Origin: Bacillus infantis NRRL B-14911
GTDB taxonomy: Bacteria; Bacillota; Bacilli; Bacillales; Cytobacillaceae
Length of the DNA stretch: 64,000 nt
Assembly: GCF_000473245.1 (NCBI RefSeq)
Contig: NC_022524.1
Coordinates: 1,822,501 to 1,886,500, forward strand
Direction: 5' to 3'
Below are positions 1-10,933 of the stretch, one piece after another; within the stretch, counting starts at the first letter, position 1, and each line of letters opens with the position of its first letter. A model generated the notes under the pieces. The model did no database searches, was not told the DNA's origin, and saw only the letters and a program-made list of their open reading frames with translations. A program made the translations under genes and the position numbers.

Positions 1-599
1 AATGGCTTGATACTTTAAAGTTTGAAAACACTTCCCTGCAAATCACTTTCCAGGAATACTATCACCAAATTAAAGAATTATCACAACGGATTCTAAGGCT
101 GGAAGAAGAAATTAGGATTCAGTCCAATGAAGGGGTTCACGCCCAGAAAATTCAGGCACTCCAATCATTAAGGGGTGTGGCTTTTATCACAGCGACAAGC
201 ATTGTGGCAGAAATCGGTTCGTTTAAACGTTTTACTACGCCCAAACAATTCATGGCGTATGTTGGTCTGATACCTAGCGAGTATTCAAGTGGAGAAAGAA
301 GAAGCCAAGGACAGATAACCAAAACAGGAAATCGGCATGTGCGGCGATTATTGGTAGAGGCCTCATGGAGCTATAGATATAAGCCAGCTGTGAAAGGAGA
401 ACTTAAAAAACGACAAAACGGCCAGTCTCCAACTATCCAGGCAATATCATGGAAGGCACAGAACAGGCTGCATAAAAAGTATTTCCGTTTACTAGCGAGA
501 GGTAAAGAAAGTCCAAAAGCCGTTACAGCTGTCGCGAGAGAATTGGCAGGATTTATTTGGGCAGTGATGCAAGAAGTAGAAGACATTCCTCAAGGGTAA
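1..599 (+). CDS. IS110-family transposase, C-terminal part (5' end outside window)
   Basis: The open frame runs from the window edge (first full codon at base 3) to the TAA at 597-599, so only the C-terminal ~198 residues are visible. A helical, probably coiled-coil segment (about residues 15-50 of the visible part) leads into the Transposase_20-type domain with the family pattern SLRGVAFITAT, then a serine-rich turn (PSEYSSGERR) carrying the likely catalytic serine, and the GNRHVRRLL helix. IS110 enzymes pair an N-terminal DEDD RuvC-like domain (not visible here) with this C-terminal serine domain and are guided by a bridge RNA. A GTG at 177 could be mistaken for a start, but the family homology clearly continues upstream of it. 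The insertion lies just before polC, where B. subtilis has proS. Confidence 0.9.
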   Translation, partial: WLDTLKFENTSLQITFQEYYHQIKELSQRILRLEEEIRIQSNEGVHAQKIQALQSLRGVAFITATSIVAEIGSFKRFTTPKQFMAYVGLIPSEYSSGERRSQGQITKTGNRHVRRLLVEASWSYRYKPAVKGELKKRQNGQSPTIQAISWKAQNRLHKKYFRLLARGKESPKAVTAVARELAGFIWAVMQEVEDIPQG

Positions 600-900
600 A
601 AAAGAGAAGTAGTGATCTATCGGAAGATAGAGGTTTTAAATAGAACTGAGAATAGGGCTCGAAGGCAAAGAGAAAAACCGGAAAGGAAGATCCACGTGCC
701 TCCTCTGTGCTATATCTTAATAGATTAACGCACGTCGCGAGTTAGTGGCAGGTCCTTTATACGGAAAGATAAAATGTGAAAACCCACGAATATCAGAATG
801 ATAACCGCAGTTGAGTTTTTGCCTTCGTGCCGTGTTTTTATCTTCTATTCCTATCAATAACAGGAGGTCGATTATTCCTTCTTTTAGCTCTAACTAGCCT

Positions 901-957
901 CTCATCGCTTGGATGGGCCGTCAAGGAGACCACTTGACCGCCCATCCAAGCGATGAG
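901..957. repeat. 25-bp inverted repeat (hairpin) near the IS110 tail
   Basis: Arms 901-925 and 933-957 are complementary over 25 bp with a single C:C mismatch (919/939) around a 7-base loop. Flanking bases (TTCTTTTAGCT on the left, AGCTAAAGAAG on the right) continue the pairing imperfectly. There is no T-tract, so it is not a normal terminator. It could be an insertion-sequence end structure or an independent palindromic element. Confidence 0.85.
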
Positions 958-978
958 AATTGGTCAGTAAGCTAAAGA

Positions 979-1040
979 AGAAGCTATTCTAGCCAATTTG
1001 GCTAAATATCTAACCAGCACAAGAAGCCAAAATAGCTTCT
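979..1040. repeat. Second inverted repeat next to the 25-bp hairpin
   Basis: AGAAGCTATT (979-988) pairs perfectly with AATAGCTTCT (1031-1040), and the pairing continues outward with a small bulge. Inside lies a further palindrome, TAGCCAA-T-TTGGCTA, around 990-1004. With the adjacent 25-bp hairpin this makes the stretch 880-1050 almost entirely self-complementary. Confidence 0.65.
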
Positions 1041-1124
1041 CTTCTTAAAAGTGCCCAAAAATAAAACCAAAACGATGGTGGAGTGGGAATCTTGACAGTT
1101 TCGTTCATATCAGGAGGCTCAACT

Positions 1125-1166
1125 CCGCCCCACGGAAAGCGAAGTGCCTGCAACGGAAATCAACAG
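1125..1166. repeat. Short dispersed repeat, copy 1
   Basis: The core CGCCCCACGGAAAGCGAAG followed by TGCCTGCAACGGAAATCAACAG recurs with few changes at 55070-55111 and, more diverged, at about 55643-55670. It belongs to no gene. It creates part of a spurious small reading frame at 1083-1268. Confidence 0.7.
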
Positions 1167-1333
1167 GCTCATTTACAGCAGAATATTATTCTGCAAATCA
1201 CAACCAAATTACTCCAGGGGTTAGATATCATTGTTCTAATTGATAATGTAAAAGACTTTAAAAAGTAGACATGCCAAATTAAAACCAACTTCATTTTCAC
1301 ACTATTTCTTTTTCAAAACACACCCACTCTTTA

Positions 1334-1342
1334 TGGTATAAT
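1334..1342 (+). promoter_or_regulatory. Extended -10 promoter for polC
   Basis: TGGTATAAT matches the extended -10 form (TGn plus TATAAT) 69 bases before the polC start. No good -35 box lies 17 bases upstream, which is common for extended -10 promoters. The promoter lies downstream of the insertion sequence, so polC keeps its own promoter. Confidence 0.55.
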
Positions 1343-1410
1343 GACTAATGTTTCTAACCAAAAAAACAATCACAAATAGAAAATAGATTTTAAGGATAGG
1401 AGAGAGAACG

Positions 1411-4400
1411 ATGAGCGATGCCACAGGCAAAAAAGAGCGATTCCACCTCTTGCTCCAGCAGCTTCAACTCACAGAAGATGCCTTTGTAAAGCATTTCGAA
1501 AATGCACAAATAGACAAAGTGGTAATAGAAAAGCAAGCGAAGAAATGGCATTTTTACTTCATGTTTGACAGCATCCTGCCATGCAGTGTCTTCAGCCGGT
1601 TTTCTGTCCAGCTTGAAAAAACATTTTCACATATAGCAAACACATCTTTTACGATAGAAGTGGCAGACCAGAACTTCACACAAGAGCTTCTCCTGGATTA
1701 CTGGAAAAGCTGCATCCAGGAAATCGAGGGGATATCACCTCCGCTGATCAAGCTTCTGAATGAACAGACGCCGAAGGTTCAGGGAACGAAAGTCATATTG
1801 AATGTCCGCAATGAAATGGAAGGGCTGGCGATCAAGCGGAAGTATGCCGGCATGATAGCGAATGTCTTCCAGACGTTTGGCTTTCCCATGCTGACAATCG
1901 ATACAGAAATAAATGCCGATTCCTCATCAAACGCCGAATATGAGCAATTCCTGAAGGCAAAGCAGCAGGAAGATCAGGAACGGGGCCGCCAGGCAATGAT
2001 CGATATGCAGAAAAAAGAAGCCGAGGGAGACTCAGGCTCCGGCGAGCTGCAGGGACCGCTTTCTATCGGCCTTACCATCAAGGACGATGCCGACTTCAGG
2101 CGTCTTGAGGAAATTGTGGATGAAGAGCGCAGGGTTGCGGTTGAAGGCTTTATTTTTGCAGCTGAAACAAAAGAGCTCCGAAGCGGCAGGACCTTGCTGA
2201 CTTTTAAGGTCACAGACTATACAAGCTCCATCATGGTCAAAATGTTCTCGCGCGATAAAGAAGATGCAGCCCTGTTCCAGCATGTCCAAAAAGGCATGTG
2301 GGTGAAGGTGCGCGGAAGCATTCAGAATGATACTTTTGTTCGTGACCTGGTCATGATCGGAAACGACATTAATGAGATTAAGCCGGTCCTGAGAAAAGAC
2401 ACGGCACCGGAAGACGAGAAACGGGTCGAGCTTCACCTTCATACGCCTATGAGCCAGATGGACGCAGTTTCATCGGTAAGTGCGCTGGTATCACAGGCGA
2501 AAAAATGGGGACATAAGGCGATTGCCATTACAGACCATGCCGTGGCGCAGTCATTCCCTGAGGCATTTGGTGCCGGAAAGAAAAATGATATTAAAATCCT
2601 TTACGGAGTCGAAATCAATCTGATTGATGACGGCGTTCCGATTGCCTATAATTCTGCCCCGATCCCTCTGGCAGAAGGTACGTATATCGTCTTTGACGTC
2701 GAAACAACAGGGCTTTCCGCTGTTTATGACACGATCATCGAGCTTGCGGCTGTCAAAATACATGACGGCGAAATCATAGACAGATTCGAATCATTTGCGA
2801 ACCCGCATCATCCTCTGTCAGCGACAACGATAGATTTAACAGGCATCACGGATGACGATGTCAGGAATGCCCCAGAGGTAGAAGAGGTGCTCCGCAGGTT
2901 TAAAGAGTGGTCCCAGAATGATATCCTGGTTGCCCATAACGCTTCATTTGATATGGGCTTTTTGAATACAGGGTATAAAAGATATGGTCTCGGCAAAGCC
3001 GCCAACCCTGTCATCGACACTCTGGAACTAGCAAGATTCCTGCTTCCTGAGATGAAGAACCACCGCCTGAACACATTGGCAAAGAAATTCGATGTTGAGC
3101 TCACACAGCATCACAGAGCCATTTATGATGCTGAAGCTACAGGTTATCTATTGATCAAGATGCTCAAAGAGGTTATGCAAAAAGGCATTGAATATCATAA
3201 TCAGCTTAATGACAATATGGGCAAGGGCAATGCCTACCAAAGGGCGCGTCCGTCCCATTGCACACTGCTGGCCCAAACAGAGGCGGGCCTTAAGAATTTA
3301 TTTAAACTTGTATCCATTTCACATATGAACTATTTTTACCGGGTTCCGAGGGTTCCCCGTTCATTGCTTGAAAAGTACAGGGAAGGTATCCTTGTCGGCT
3401 CTGGCTGCGACCGCGGCGAGGTTTTTGAAGCGATGATGCAGAAGGGGCCGGAAGAAGCTGAAGATCTGGCTTCCTTTTACGACTATCTTGAAGTCCATCC
3501 AAAAGCTGTCTATGCACACCTGATTGAATTGGAGCTGGTCAGGGATGAAAAAGCACTGGAAGAAATCATTTCGAATATCGTGAAGCTTGGTGAAAAACTG
3601 GACATCCCTGTCGCAGCTACCGGGAATGTCCATTACTTGAATCCTGTTGATAAAATATACAGGAAGATCCTGATCAATTCACAGGGCGGCGCCAATCCGC
3701 TGAACCGCCACCAGCTCCCGGATGTACATTTCCGGACAACCAATGAAATGCTCGACGCCTTCTCCTTCCTCGGCAAGGAAAAGGCAAAGGAAATTGTTGT
3801 CGAAAACACGAATAAAGTTGCCGACATGATTGATTCCATTAAACCGATCAAGGACGACTTGTACACTCCGAAAATCGATGGTGCGGATGAAGAAATGCGC
3901 AATATGAGCTATGACATGGCAAGGCGGATTTACGGGGATGAACTGCCGGAAATCGTCGAGGCCAGGCTTGAAAAAGAGCTTAAGAGCATCATTGGCCATG
4001 GATTTGCCGTTATTTATCTCATCTCTCATAAGCTAGTAAAAAAATCGCTGAATGATGGGTATCTCGTTGGTTCGCGGGGATCGGTCGGTTCTTCTTTTGT
4101 CGCAACCATGACCGAGATTACGGAAGTAAACCCGCTGCCGCCGCATTATGTCTGCCCGGCCTGCAAGCATTCCGAGTTCTTTAACGACGGCTCTGTCGGA
4201 TCGGGCTTTGATCTTCCTGACAAAAACTGCCCGACCTGCGATATTCCCTACCGCAAAGACGGCCATGACATCCCGTTTGAAACGTTCCTTGGATTCAAAG
4301 GGGACAAAGTCCCTGATATTGACTTGAACTTCTCAGGCGAATATCAGCCGAGGGCACATAATTACACAAAGGTATTGTTCGGTGAAGACAATGTTTACCG

Positions 4401-5733
4401 TGCGGGAACGATCGGCACTGTAGCAGATAAAACGGCTTACGGATATGTTAAGGCATATCAGCAGGACAACAACCTGCAGATCCGCGGTGCAGAGATTGAC
4501 CGCCTTGCATCAGGATGCACAGGCGTAAAAAGAACGACCGGCCAGCATCCGGGGGGTATCATCGTTGTCCCTGACTATATGGATATCTTCGATTTCTCGC
4601 CGATCCAGTTTCCGGCCGATGACAGAACATCTGAATGGAAGACGACCCATTTTGACTTCCATTCAATTCATGATAATCTCCTGAAGCTCGATATACTCGG
4701 CCATGATGACCCGACTGTCATCAGGATGCTCCAGGATCTGAGCGGGATCGACCCTAAGACAATACCGACTGATGATCCCGAGGTCATGAAGATTTTCTCC
4801 GGGACTGAATCATTGGGCGTTACTCAAGATCAGATCATGTGTAAAACAGGGACGCTTGGCATACCGGAATTCGGGACGCGCTTTGTCCGCCAGATGCTTG
4901 AGGATACAAAGCCGACCACTTTCTCTGAGCTTGTCCAGATATCAGGCCTGTCGCACGGGACGGATGTATGGCTCGGCAATGCACAGGAGCTTATCCATAA
5001 CAGCATCTGTACTCTGAGTGAAGTAATAGGCTGCCGTGATGACATTATGGTCTATCTGATCTATCAGGGGCTGGAGCCTGCCTTTGCCTTTAAGATCATG
5101 GAGTCGGTCCGTAAAGGAAAGGGACTCTCTGATGATATGGAAGAAGAAATGCGAAAAAATGAAGTGCCGGAATGGTATATTGATTCCTGCAAAAAGATTA
5201 AATATATGTTCCCGAAAGCACATGCTGCCGCCTATGTGCTGATGGCTGTCCGGATCGCTTATTTCAAAGTCCACCATGCCCTCCTTTACTATGCGGCTTA
5301 CTTTACGGTCAGGGCTGAAGACTTTGATGTGGAAGCAATGGTCCGCGGATCCCAGGCGATCAGGGCGAAGATCGAGGAAATCAATGCAAAAGGACTTGAC
5401 GCATCTCCAAAGGAAAAGAACCTTCTTACCGTCATGGAGCTTGCTCTGGAAATGAACGAACGCGGCTATAAATTCTCGAAAGTGGACTTATACCGTTCGG
5501 ATGCAACTGATTTCATCATCGACGGCGATTCTCTCATCCCGCCATTCAATGCAATACCGGGGCTTGGCACAAATGCAGCCCTTAACATTGTAAAGGCAAG
5601 GGGAGAAGGGGAGTTTCTTTCTAAAGAAGATCTCCAGCAAAGAGGAAGGATTTCCAAAACAATCCTTGAGTACCTGGATAATCACGGCTGCCTGGAGTCG
5701 CTCCCTGATCAAAACCAGCTGTCATTATTCTAA
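1411..5733 (+). CDS. polC: DNA polymerase III, PolC-type (Gram-positive replicative polymerase)
   Basis: Main replicative polymerase with built-in 3'-5' proofreading. 1440 residues, the usual PolC length. Order: N-terminal domain, OB fold (~230-330), first part of the PHP domain (ELHLHTP at ~340), inserted DnaQ-like exonuclease (DVETTG at ~428, with HNASFD and HRAIYDA further on), second PHP part, then polymerase palm and fingers. The catalytic PDIDLNF motif is at ~968, and a Cys4 zinc site lies at ~914-950 (CPAC and CPTC pairs). The last five residues, QLSLF, form a beta-clamp binding motif. The start ATG follows GGAGAGAG at a good distance. It is preceded by an insertion sequence, unlike in B. 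subtilis, where proS is the neighbour. Confidence 0.98.
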   Translation: MSDATGKKERFHLLLQQLQLTEDAFVKHFENAQIDKVVIEKQAKKWHFYFMFDSILPCSVFSRFSVQLEKTFSHIANTSFTIEVADQNFTQELLLDYWKSCIQEIEGISPPLIKLLNEQTPKVQGTKVILNVRNEMEGLAIKRKYAGMIANVFQTFGFPMLTIDTEINADSSSNAEYEQFLKAKQQEDQERGRQAMIDMQKKEAEGDSGSGELQGPLSIGLTIKDDADFRRLEEIVDEERRVAVEGFIFAAETKELRSGRTLLTFKVTDYTSSIMVKMFSRDKEDAALFQHVQKGMWVKVRGSIQNDTFVRDLVMIGNDINEIKPVLRKDTAPEDEKRVELHLHTPMSQMDAVSSVSALVSQAKKWGHKAIAITDHAVAQSFPEAFGAGKKNDIKILYGVEINLIDDGVPIAYNSAPIPLAEGTYIVFDVETTGLSAVYDTIIELAAVKIHDGEIIDRFESFANPHHPLSATTIDLTGITDDDVRNAPEVEEVLRRFKEWSQNDILVAHNASFDMGFLNTGYKRYGLGKAANPVIDTLELARFLLPEMKNHRLNTLAKKFDVELTQHHRAIYDAEATGYLLIKMLKEVMQKGIEYHNQLNDNMGKGNAYQRARPSHCTLLAQTEAGLKNLFKLVSISHMNYFYRVPRVPRSLLEKYREGILVGSGCDRGEVFEAMMQKGPEEAEDLASFYDYLEVHPKAVYAHLIELELVRDEKALEEIISNIVKLGEKLDIPVAATGNVHYLNPVDKIYRKILINSQGGANPLNRHQLPDVHFRTTNEMLDAFSFLGKEKAKEIVVENTNKVADMIDSIKPIKDDLYTPKIDGADEEMRNMSYDMARRIYGDELPEIVEARLEKELKSIIGHGFAVIYLISHKLVKKSLNDGYLVGSRGSVGSSFVATMTEITEVNPLPPHYVCPACKHSEFFNDGSVGSGFDLPDKNCPTCDIPYRKDGHDIPFETFLGFKGDKVPDIDLNFSGEYQPRAHNYTKVLFGEDNVYRAGTIGTVADKTAYGYVKAYQQDNNLQIRGAEIDRLASGCTGVKRTTGQHPGGIIVVPDYMDIFDFSPIQFPADDRTSEWKTTHFDFHSIHDNLLKLDILGHDDPTVIRMLQDLSGIDPKTIPTDDPEVMKIFSGTESLGVTQDQIMCKTGTLGIPEFGTRFVRQMLEDTKPTTFSELVQISGLSHGTDVWLGNAQELIHNSICTLSEVIGCRDDIMVYLIYQGLEPAFAFKIMESVRKGKGLSDDMEEEMRKNEVPEWYIDSCKKIKYMFPKAHAAAYVLMAVRIAYFKVHHALLYYAAYFTVRAEDFDVEAMVRGSQAIRAKIEEINAKGLDASPKEKNLLTVMELALEMNERGYKFSKVDLYRSDATDFIIDGDSLIPPFNAIPGLGTNAALNIVKARGEGEFLSKEDLQQRGRISKTILEYLDNHGCLESLPDQNQLSLF

Positions 5734-5795
5734 ACCAGACGTTTGGCTGCTGACTCTGCTGGCATGGCAAACCCTTGCCAGCACGGCTATTCCAT

Positions 5796-5824
5796 TTGCA
5801 TAAAAAATTTGGTTATGGTATAGT
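5796..5824 (+). promoter_or_regulatory. Sigma-A promoter of the rimP-nusA-infB operon
   Basis: TTGCAT (5796-5801), a 17-base spacer and TATAGT (5819-5824), with TGG immediately before the -10 (extended form). It lies 250 bases before rimP, which predicts a leader of about 245 nt. Confidence 0.7.
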
Positions 5825-5852
5825 TTTATTGGAAATACTAAGGATAACTCTC

Positions 5853-5980
5853 GAAAAAGAGTGGGGCAACCCACTCTTTCGTGTTGTGTACGCTAATTTC
5901 TGAACGCTTCTCCAGGCATCTGCTCTGTGAAAGAAGCATGTTCCGGCTGAAAGCCCCCCCTTAGAGGGGGGTCTCTTTAA
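5853..5980 (+). promoter_or_regulatory. Structured leader of the rimP operon (two hairpins)
   Basis: AAAGAGTGGG (5856-5865) pairs perfectly with CCCACTCTTT (5870-5879) around a GNRA-type GCAA loop. A second hairpin joins a run of seven C (954-960) with six G (966-971). Both lie between the promoter and rimP. The first has a weak T-rich tail (CTTTCGTGTT), so it might act as a partial terminator or a processing/protection structure. The role is inferred only from position. Confidence 0.55.
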
Positions 5981-6074
5981 ATGCCGGGGCCGGGCTTTTT
6001 ACAGGCATGGGCCTGAGCATCCCGGGATATTACATACGGGTTTAAGGATGCCTTAACACCAAAGGAGGGAAATT

Positions 6075-6545
6075 ATGAGCAAAGTGACTGAAACCGTCGA
6101 AGAGCTGGTCACCCCTATTGTGGATGAACTCAATCTGGAGCTGGTTGATATTGAATATGTGAAAGAAGGAAAAGAGTGGTTCCTTCGCGTATTTATTGAT
6201 AAGGAGCAGGGTGTCGACATTGAAGAATGCGGCCTTGTCAGCGAAAGGCTCAGCGAAAAGCTCGACGAACTCGATCCTATTCCTTATAACTATTTCCTGG
6301 AAGTCTCATCGCCGGGTGCTGAACGCCCTCTGAAAAAAGAGAAGGACTATAAAAGTGCAATCGGAAAAAATGTCCTCATTAAAACGTATGAACCAATAGA
6401 TGGCGAAAAAACGTTTGAAGGTAAGCTCACTCAATTTGATGGTGAGACAGTGACTGTGGAAGTCAGGGTCAAAACAAGAATAAAAACAATTTCCATTCCT
6501 TATGAAAAAGTGGCCAATGCCCGTTTGGCAGTTACTTTCTCATAA
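6075..6545 (+). CDS. rimP: Ribosome maturation factor RimP
   Basis: 156 residues; assists maturation of the 30S subunit in the cytoplasm. The N-terminal alpha/beta domain ([19 protein letters not shown]) and the conserved SSPGAERPL turn are present, followed by the SH3-like C-terminal domain. The start follows AGGAGG. First gene of the conserved rimP-nusA-rnpM-rplGA-infB cluster; 42 bases separate it from nusA. Called ylxS in B. subtilis. Confidence 0.97.
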   Translation: MSKVTETVEELVTPIVDELNLELVDIEYVKEGKEWFLRVFIDKEQGVDIEECGLVSERLSEKLDELDPIPYNYFLEVSSPGAERPLKKEKDYKSAIGKNVLIKTYEPIDGEKTFEGKLTQFDGETVTVEVRVKTRIKTISIPYEKVANARLAVTFS

Positions 6546-6587
6546 GGAAGAAACGAGATTTAGGAGATTAAAGGGGGATACAATCTC

Positions 6588-7772
6588 ATGAGCAGTGAAT
6601 TGCTGGATGCTCTGACGTTGCTGGAAAAAGAAAAAGGAATTTCTCGGGATATCATTATTGAGGCCATTGAAGCAGCCTTGATTTCAGCTTACCGCCGAAA
6701 CTTCAACCAGGCGCAAAATGTCCGCATCGATTTGAACCTTGGAAGCGGAACGATGAGGGTTTTTGCCCGCAAGGAAGTAGTAGAGCAGGTCTTTGACCCG
6801 CGTCTTGAAATCAGCCTTGATGAAGCCAAGGGCATCAACCCGAATTATCAGGTTGAAGATGTGGTTGAATTAGAGGTCACTCCGAAGGACTTCGGCCGAA
6901 TCGCTGCACAGACTGCGAAGCAGGTTGTAACACAGCGTGTCCGTGAGGCAGAGCGCGGGATCATCTATTCAGAATTCATCGACCGCGAAGAAGACATCAT
7001 GACCGGGATCGTACAGAGGCAGGACCCTAAATTCATTTACGTCAGCCTCGGCAAGATCGAAGCCATCCTTCCGGCCAATGAGCAGATGCCGAATGAACAA
7101 TATAAGCCTCATGACAGGATCAAGGTTTTTATCACGAAAGTTGAGAAAACGACTAAAGGGCCGCAGATTTTTGTTTCCCGGACGCATCCTGGCTTATTGA
7201 AGCGCCTGTTTGAAATTGAAGTGCCTGAAATTTATGACGGCACCGTTGAAATTAAATCGGTTTCAAGGGAAGCGGGAGACCGTTCCAAGATCTCAGTTCA
7301 TGCTGACAACAGCGAAGTCGATCCGGTTGGATCCTGCGTAGGTCCAAAAGGGACTCGTGTACAGGCAGTCGTCAATGAGCTGAAAGGCGAGAAGATCGAC
7401 ATTGTTAAATGGTCGCCGGATCCGGTTGTCTTTGTAGCCAATGCATTGAGCCCTTCCAAGGTGCTGGATGTTATTGTGAATGAAGAAGATAAGGCAACAA
7501 CCGTAATCGTGCCGGATTACCAGCTTTCGCTTGCAATCGGGAAGCGCGGGCAGAATGCGCGCCTTGCTGCCAAGCTGACCGGCTGGAAAATCGACATTAA
7601 ATCTGAGACTGAAGCCCGTGAATCAGGCATTTTCCCTCGTGAAGAGTCACTTCTTACTTTTGATGAAGAAGATTACGCTGATGATGCGGATTATGATACT
7701 GATACAGACTTCACTGCGGAAGAAGAGGCAGATTTTGAATCTGATTATGACGCAGATGAACACAGGGAGTAA
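6588..7772 (+). CDS. nusA: Transcription termination/antitermination factor NusA
   Basis: 394 residues. Binds RNA polymerase and nascent RNA and controls pausing, termination and antitermination. Order: N-terminal RNAP-binding domain, S1 domain (~135-200), KH1 ([10 protein letters not shown] at ~252) and KH2 ([12 protein letters not shown] at ~315). After KH2 comes a strongly acidic tail of ~35 residues rich in Asp, Glu and Tyr instead of the repeated C-terminal domains of enterobacterial NusA, as is usual in Firmicutes. The start ATG follows GGGGGAT. It is co-transcribed with rimP and the downstream genes. Confidence 0.98.
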   Translation: MSSELLDALTLLEKEKGISRDIIIEAIEAALISAYRRNFNQAQNVRIDLNLGSGTMRVFARKEVVEQVFDPRLEISLDEAKGINPNYQVEDVVELEVTPKDFGRIAAQTAKQVVTQRVREAERGIIYSEFIDREEDIMTGIVQRQDPKFIYVSLGKIEAILPANEQMPNEQYKPHDRIKVFITKVEKTTKGPQIFVSRTHPGLLKRLFEIEVPEIYDGTVEIKSVSREAGDRSKISVHADNSEVDPVGSCVGPKGTRVQAVVNELKGEKIDIVKWSPDPVVFVANALSPSKVLDVIVNEEDKATTVIVPDYQLSLAIGKRGQNARLAAKLTGWKIDIKSETEARESGIFPREESLLTFDEEDYADDADYDTDTDFTAEEEADFESDYDADEHRE

Positions 7773-7788
7773 GAAAGGGTGAATGATC

Positions 7789-8070
7789 GTGAACAAGAAT
7801 AAAAAGGTTCCCATGCGTAAATGTGTCGCTACCGGTGAAATGAAGCCGAAAAAAGAACTGGTTCGCATCGTTCGCTCTAAGGAAGGCGAGGTCTCTTTGG
7901 ATCTGACCGGGAAAAAGTCAGGCCGGGGAGCTTATCTTTCCAGAGATAAAGAAGCAGTCTTATCAGCACAAAAGAAAAACATACTCTCAAATCATCTGGA
8001 TGCAGCAGTGGATGATTCTATATATGAAGAGCTTTTAGAGCTCATAGAGAAGGAGAAACGACTATCCTGA
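7789..8070 (+). CDS. rnpM: RNase P modulator RnpM (YlxR, DUF448)
   Basis: About 93 residues. The family signature is present: [15 protein letters not shown] near the N terminus and GRGAYLS in the middle. YlxR of B. subtilis was recently described as binding RNase P RNA and modulating its activity. I prefer the GTG at 7789 (MNKNKKVP) over the ATG at 7783, because the AAAGGGTGA ribosome-binding site touches the ATG but sits well spaced from the GTG. The stop overlaps the next start (TGATG). Confidence 0.9.
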   Translation: MNKNKKVPMRKCVATGEMKPKKELVRIVRSKEGEVSLDLTGKKSGRGAYLSRDKEAVLSAQKKNILSNHLDAAVDDSIYEELLELIEKEKRLS

Positions 8071-8372
8071 TGAACTCAAATCAATGGATGTCATTGCTTG
8101 GCTTGGCCAATCGAGCACGCAAGATTATATCGGGTGAAGAGCTCTCCGTCAAAGAAATAAGGGGCGGCAAGGCGAAGCTCGTGCTGCTGTCAGCAGATGC
8201 GTCTGCGAATACAGCAAAAAAAGTGACAGACAAATGTAAATCCTATAACGTTCCATATAAAATAGTGGAAAATCGTCACCTTCTTGGTCAAGCGATCGGA
8301 AAAGAAGCACGTGTAGTTGTGGCTGTCCTTGACAGCGGGTTTGCAAAAAAACTGTTGACGCTGCTCGATTAA
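8070..8372 (+). CDS. rplGA: L7Ae-family ribosomal-like RNA-binding protein YlxQ
   Basis: 100 residues of the L7Ae/L30e/S12e/Gadd45 family ([14 protein letters not shown], then [10 protein letters not shown] and NTAKKV). These small proteins bind kink-turn RNAs; the exact role of YlxQ is not settled. Its ATG overlaps the TGA of rnpM, implying translational coupling. It is followed by infB after 19 bases with a strong GGGGGTGA site. Confidence 0.93.
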   Translation: MNSNQWMSLLGLANRARKIISGEELSVKEIRGGKAKLVLLSADASANTAKKVTDKCKSYNVPYKIVENRHLLGQAIGKEARVVVAVLDSGFAKKLLTLLD

Positions 8373-8391
8373 TTCTACCGGGGGTGAAAAT

Positions 8392-10638
8392 ATGAGTAAA
8401 ATGCGCGTCTATGAATATGCAAAGAAATTCAATATTTCAAGCAAAGACGTTATTACAAAATTGAAAGACATGAACGTGGAAGTTTCAAACCATATGACAA
8501 CGATTGAAAACGATGCTGTTAAAAAGCTGGATGAAATTTTCGGCAAAAAGGCCGACACTAAACCAGCCAGGCCTAATCAGTCAGCCGGAAATCAAAAGCC
8601 GCAGCAGAACAGCCAGCCAAGGCCAAAAGCTTCAGGCGAGCAGAACAGCAATAGCGGCAGCCGCGACAAAGCAAGGCCATCTGCACCGGCAAACCGTTCA
8701 GGCGGCGGCAATCAATCCAAGTCATTTGGAAACAATAACAACAATAACAGCAGCCGCGGCAATAACAACAATAACCGCAATAAGAACAACAACAATAACA
8801 ATAATAAAAACCGCAACAACCGCAATAACCAGAATAAAGGGAAGCAGCATACTAACCATGCTCCTCAGCCCCGCAAAGAAAAAGAACTTCCGGCTAAAAT
8901 CACCTTCAGTGATTCATTGACTGTGGCGGAGCTCGCTAAGAAGCTTCACCGTGAACCTTCAGAAATTATCAAAAAGCTCTTTATGCTTGGCGTAATGGCT
9001 ACGATCAACCAGGATCTTGACAAAGATGCCATCGAGCTGATTGCCGGTGAATACGGCGTGGAAGTAGAGGAAGAAATCCTCATCGATACAACTGACCTTG
9101 AGGTTTACTTCACAGAAGATGAAAGTGCTGAACTGTCTGAAAGGCCGTCTGTCGTAACGATCATGGGCCACGTTGACCATGGTAAAACGACTCTTCTTGA
9201 CAGCATCAGGAACACAAAGGTGACTGCAGGCGAGGCCGGCGGAATCACCCAGCATATCGGTGCTTATCAGGTAGAAGAAAACGGCAAGAAGATTACTTTC
9301 CTTGATACACCGGGACACGCCGCGTTTACGACTATGCGTGCCCGTGGAGCAAAGATCACGGATATTACAATCCTGGTTGTTGCAGCTGACGACGGAGTTA
9401 TGCCTCAGACTGTAGAAGCAATCAACCATGCAAAGGCAGCCGAGGTGCCGATCATCGTTGCCGTCAACAAAATGGATAAGCCTGCTGCCAATCCTGACCG
9501 CGTGATGCAGGAACTGACAGAGCACGGACTTGTGCCTGAAGCGTGGGGCGGAGAAACGATCTTTGTTCCGCTTTCAGCCCTGACTGGAGATGGAATCGAC
9601 TCCCTGCTTGAGATGATCCTTCTTGTCAGCGAGGTTGAAGAATACAAAGCCAACCCTGACCGCAATGCAGTCGGAACGGTCATTGAAGCACAGCTTGACA
9701 AAGGCAGGGGTTCAGTTGCTACCCTTCTTGTCCAGAATGGAACACTTAAGGTCGGCGATCCAATCGTAGTCGGCACGACGTTTGGACGTGTGCGTGCAAT
9801 GGTCAATGATCTTGGCCGCCGCGTCAAAGAAGCAGGTCCATCCACACCGGTTGAAATCACTGGTCTGAATGATGTGCCGCTTGCAGGCGACCGCTTTGTC
9901 GTATTCAAGGATGAAAAAACAGCCCGCCAGGTCGGCGAAGTGCGTTCACAGCAGGCGATCCAGGCCCAGAGAAGCGAAAAGACGCGCGTCAGCCTTGATA
10001 ACTTGTTTGAACATATGAAACAAGGGGAAATGAAAGATCTAAACATCATTATCAAAGCGGATGTTCAAGGGTCCGCCGAGGCGCTTGCAGCTGCCTTGAA
10101 TAAAATAGATGTTGAAGGTGTCAATGTAAGGATCATTCATACAGCAGTCGGTGCGATCAATGAATCAGACATCACCCTTGCCGCTGCTTCAAATGCCATT
10201 GTCATCGGCTTTAACGTAAGGCCTGATAATAATGCGAAGCGTGCAGCAGATACTGAGGAAGTGGATGTTCGCCTCCACAGAATCATCTACAAAGTGATCG
10301 ACGAGATCGAATCAGCCATGAAAGGCATGCTTGATCCGGAATTCGAAGAGAAAGTCATCGGCCAGGCTGAGATCCGCCAAACCTTCAAGGTATCAAAGGT
10401 TGGAACGATTGCCGGCTCCTATGTTACAGATGGGAAAATCACACGTGACAGCGGCATCCGCCTCATCCGAGACGGAGTGGTCATTTTTGAAGGCGAAATC
10501 GATGCCCTCAAACGCTTTAAGGATGACGCGAAAGAAGTCAGCCAGGGCTACGAGTGCGGAATTACCATCAAAAATTTCAATGATGTAAAAGAAGGAGACG
10601 TTGTCGAAGCATATATCATGGAAGAAGTGGAACGTTAA
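8392..10638 (+). CDS. infB: Translation initiation factor IF-2
   Basis: 748 residues. GTPase that brings initiator fMet-tRNA to the 30S subunit and promotes subunit joining. An N-terminal IF2-N helix bundle is followed by a low-complexity linker (~60-160), of which residues ~114-153 are mostly Asn with Arg/Lys. A second IF2-N domain precedes the G domain: G1 GHVDHGKTT at ~258, G3 DTPGH, G4 NKMD at ~360. Domains II, III and the fMet-tRNA-binding C2 follow. The stop overlaps the ATG of ylxP (TAATG). The Asn-rich linker is unusual in composition (see findings). Confidence 0.98.
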   Translation: MSKMRVYEYAKKFNISSKDVITKLKDMNVEVSNHMTTIENDAVKKLDEIFGKKADTKPARPNQSAGNQKPQQNSQPRPKASGEQNSNSGSRDKARPSAPANRSGGGNQSKSFGNNNNNNSSRGNNNNNRNKNNNNNNNKNRNNRNNQNKGKQHTNHAPQPRKEKELPAKITFSDSLTVAELAKKLHREPSEIIKKLFMLGVMATINQDLDKDAIELIAGEYGVEVEEEILIDTTDLEVYFTEDESAELSERPSVVTIMGHVDHGKTTLLDSIRNTKVTAGEAGGITQHIGAYQVEENGKKITFLDTPGHAAFTTMRARGAKITDITILVVAADDGVMPQTVEAINHAKAAEVPIIVAVNKMDKPAANPDRVMQELTEHGLVPEAWGGETIFVPLSALTGDGIDSLLEMILLVSEVEEYKANPDRNAVGTVIEAQLDKGRGSVATLLVQNGTLKVGDPIVVGTTFGRVRAMVNDLGRRVKEAGPSTPVEITGLNDVPLAGDRFVVFKDEKTARQVGEVRSQQAIQAQRSEKTRVSLDNLFEHMKQGEMKDLNIIIKADVQGSAEALAAALNKIDVEGVNVRIIHTAVGAINESDITLAAASNAIVIGFNVRPDNNAKRAADTEEVDVRLHRIIYKVIDEIESAMKGMLDPEFEEKVIGQAEIRQTFKVSKVGTIAGSYVTDGKITRDSGIRLIRDGVVIFEGEIDALKRFKDDAKEVSQGYECGITIKNFNDVKEGDVVEAYIMEEVER

Positions 10639-10919
10639 TGGTAGTTGGCCTTGCAGCCTGCGAATGCATGATTTATGATGCACATTCTTTAAAAGAAAAA
10701 AGGGCTGTTCTGCAGAGGATCATCATGCGGCTCAGGCAGAGGCATAATCTGTCTGTTGCTGAAGTTGATTTCCAGGATACGTGGCAGAGGACTAAAATTG
10801 CCGTTGCGGCAGTTGCTTCTGCCCGTGTCTCCGCTGAAGCGGAGCTGCAGAACGCTCTCAAGCTAATCGATTCGTTTCCGGAAATAGAACGGACAATCAC
10901 AGATATAGAGTGGCTTTAA
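10638..10919 (+). CDS. ylxP: YlxP, DUF503 family protein
   Basis: 93 residues with the DUF503 pattern: a hydrophobic first strand, [13 protein letters not shown], and later [18 protein letters not shown]. Always found between infB and rbfA in Bacilli, so a role in ribosome assembly or translation is inferred. Its ATG overlaps the infB stop by one base, indicating translational coupling. No enzymatic motif is visible. Confidence 0.9.
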   Translation: MVVGLAACECMIYDAHSLKEKRAVLQRIIMRLRQRHNLSVAEVDFQDTWQRTKIAVAAVASARVSAEAELQNALKLIDSFPEIERTITDIEWL

Positions 10920-10933
10920 CAAGAGGTGATCAT

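Larger units (their letters stand above)
600..1330. other. Gene-free, structured tail of the IS110 element and polC upstream region
   Basis: No convincing gene is present over about 730 bases. The first ~300 bases follow the transposase stop directly and may be the non-coding end of the insertion sequence; in the IS1111 subgroup of IS110 elements this end carries the bridge RNA. Two strong hairpins follow (901-957 and 979-1040), then a short dispersed repeat (about 1125-1166). The right boundary of the element cannot be set from one copy. Confidence 0.5.

Noticed and set aside
1083-1268. 61-codon open frame on the + strand upstream of polC
   Set aside because: It reads through the dispersed repeat, has no ribosome-binding site and shows no protein-like composition.
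9405-10055. 216-codon open frame on the - strand
   Set aside because: Antisense to the infB G domain; composition is that of a shadow frame rich in Ser, Arg and Thr.
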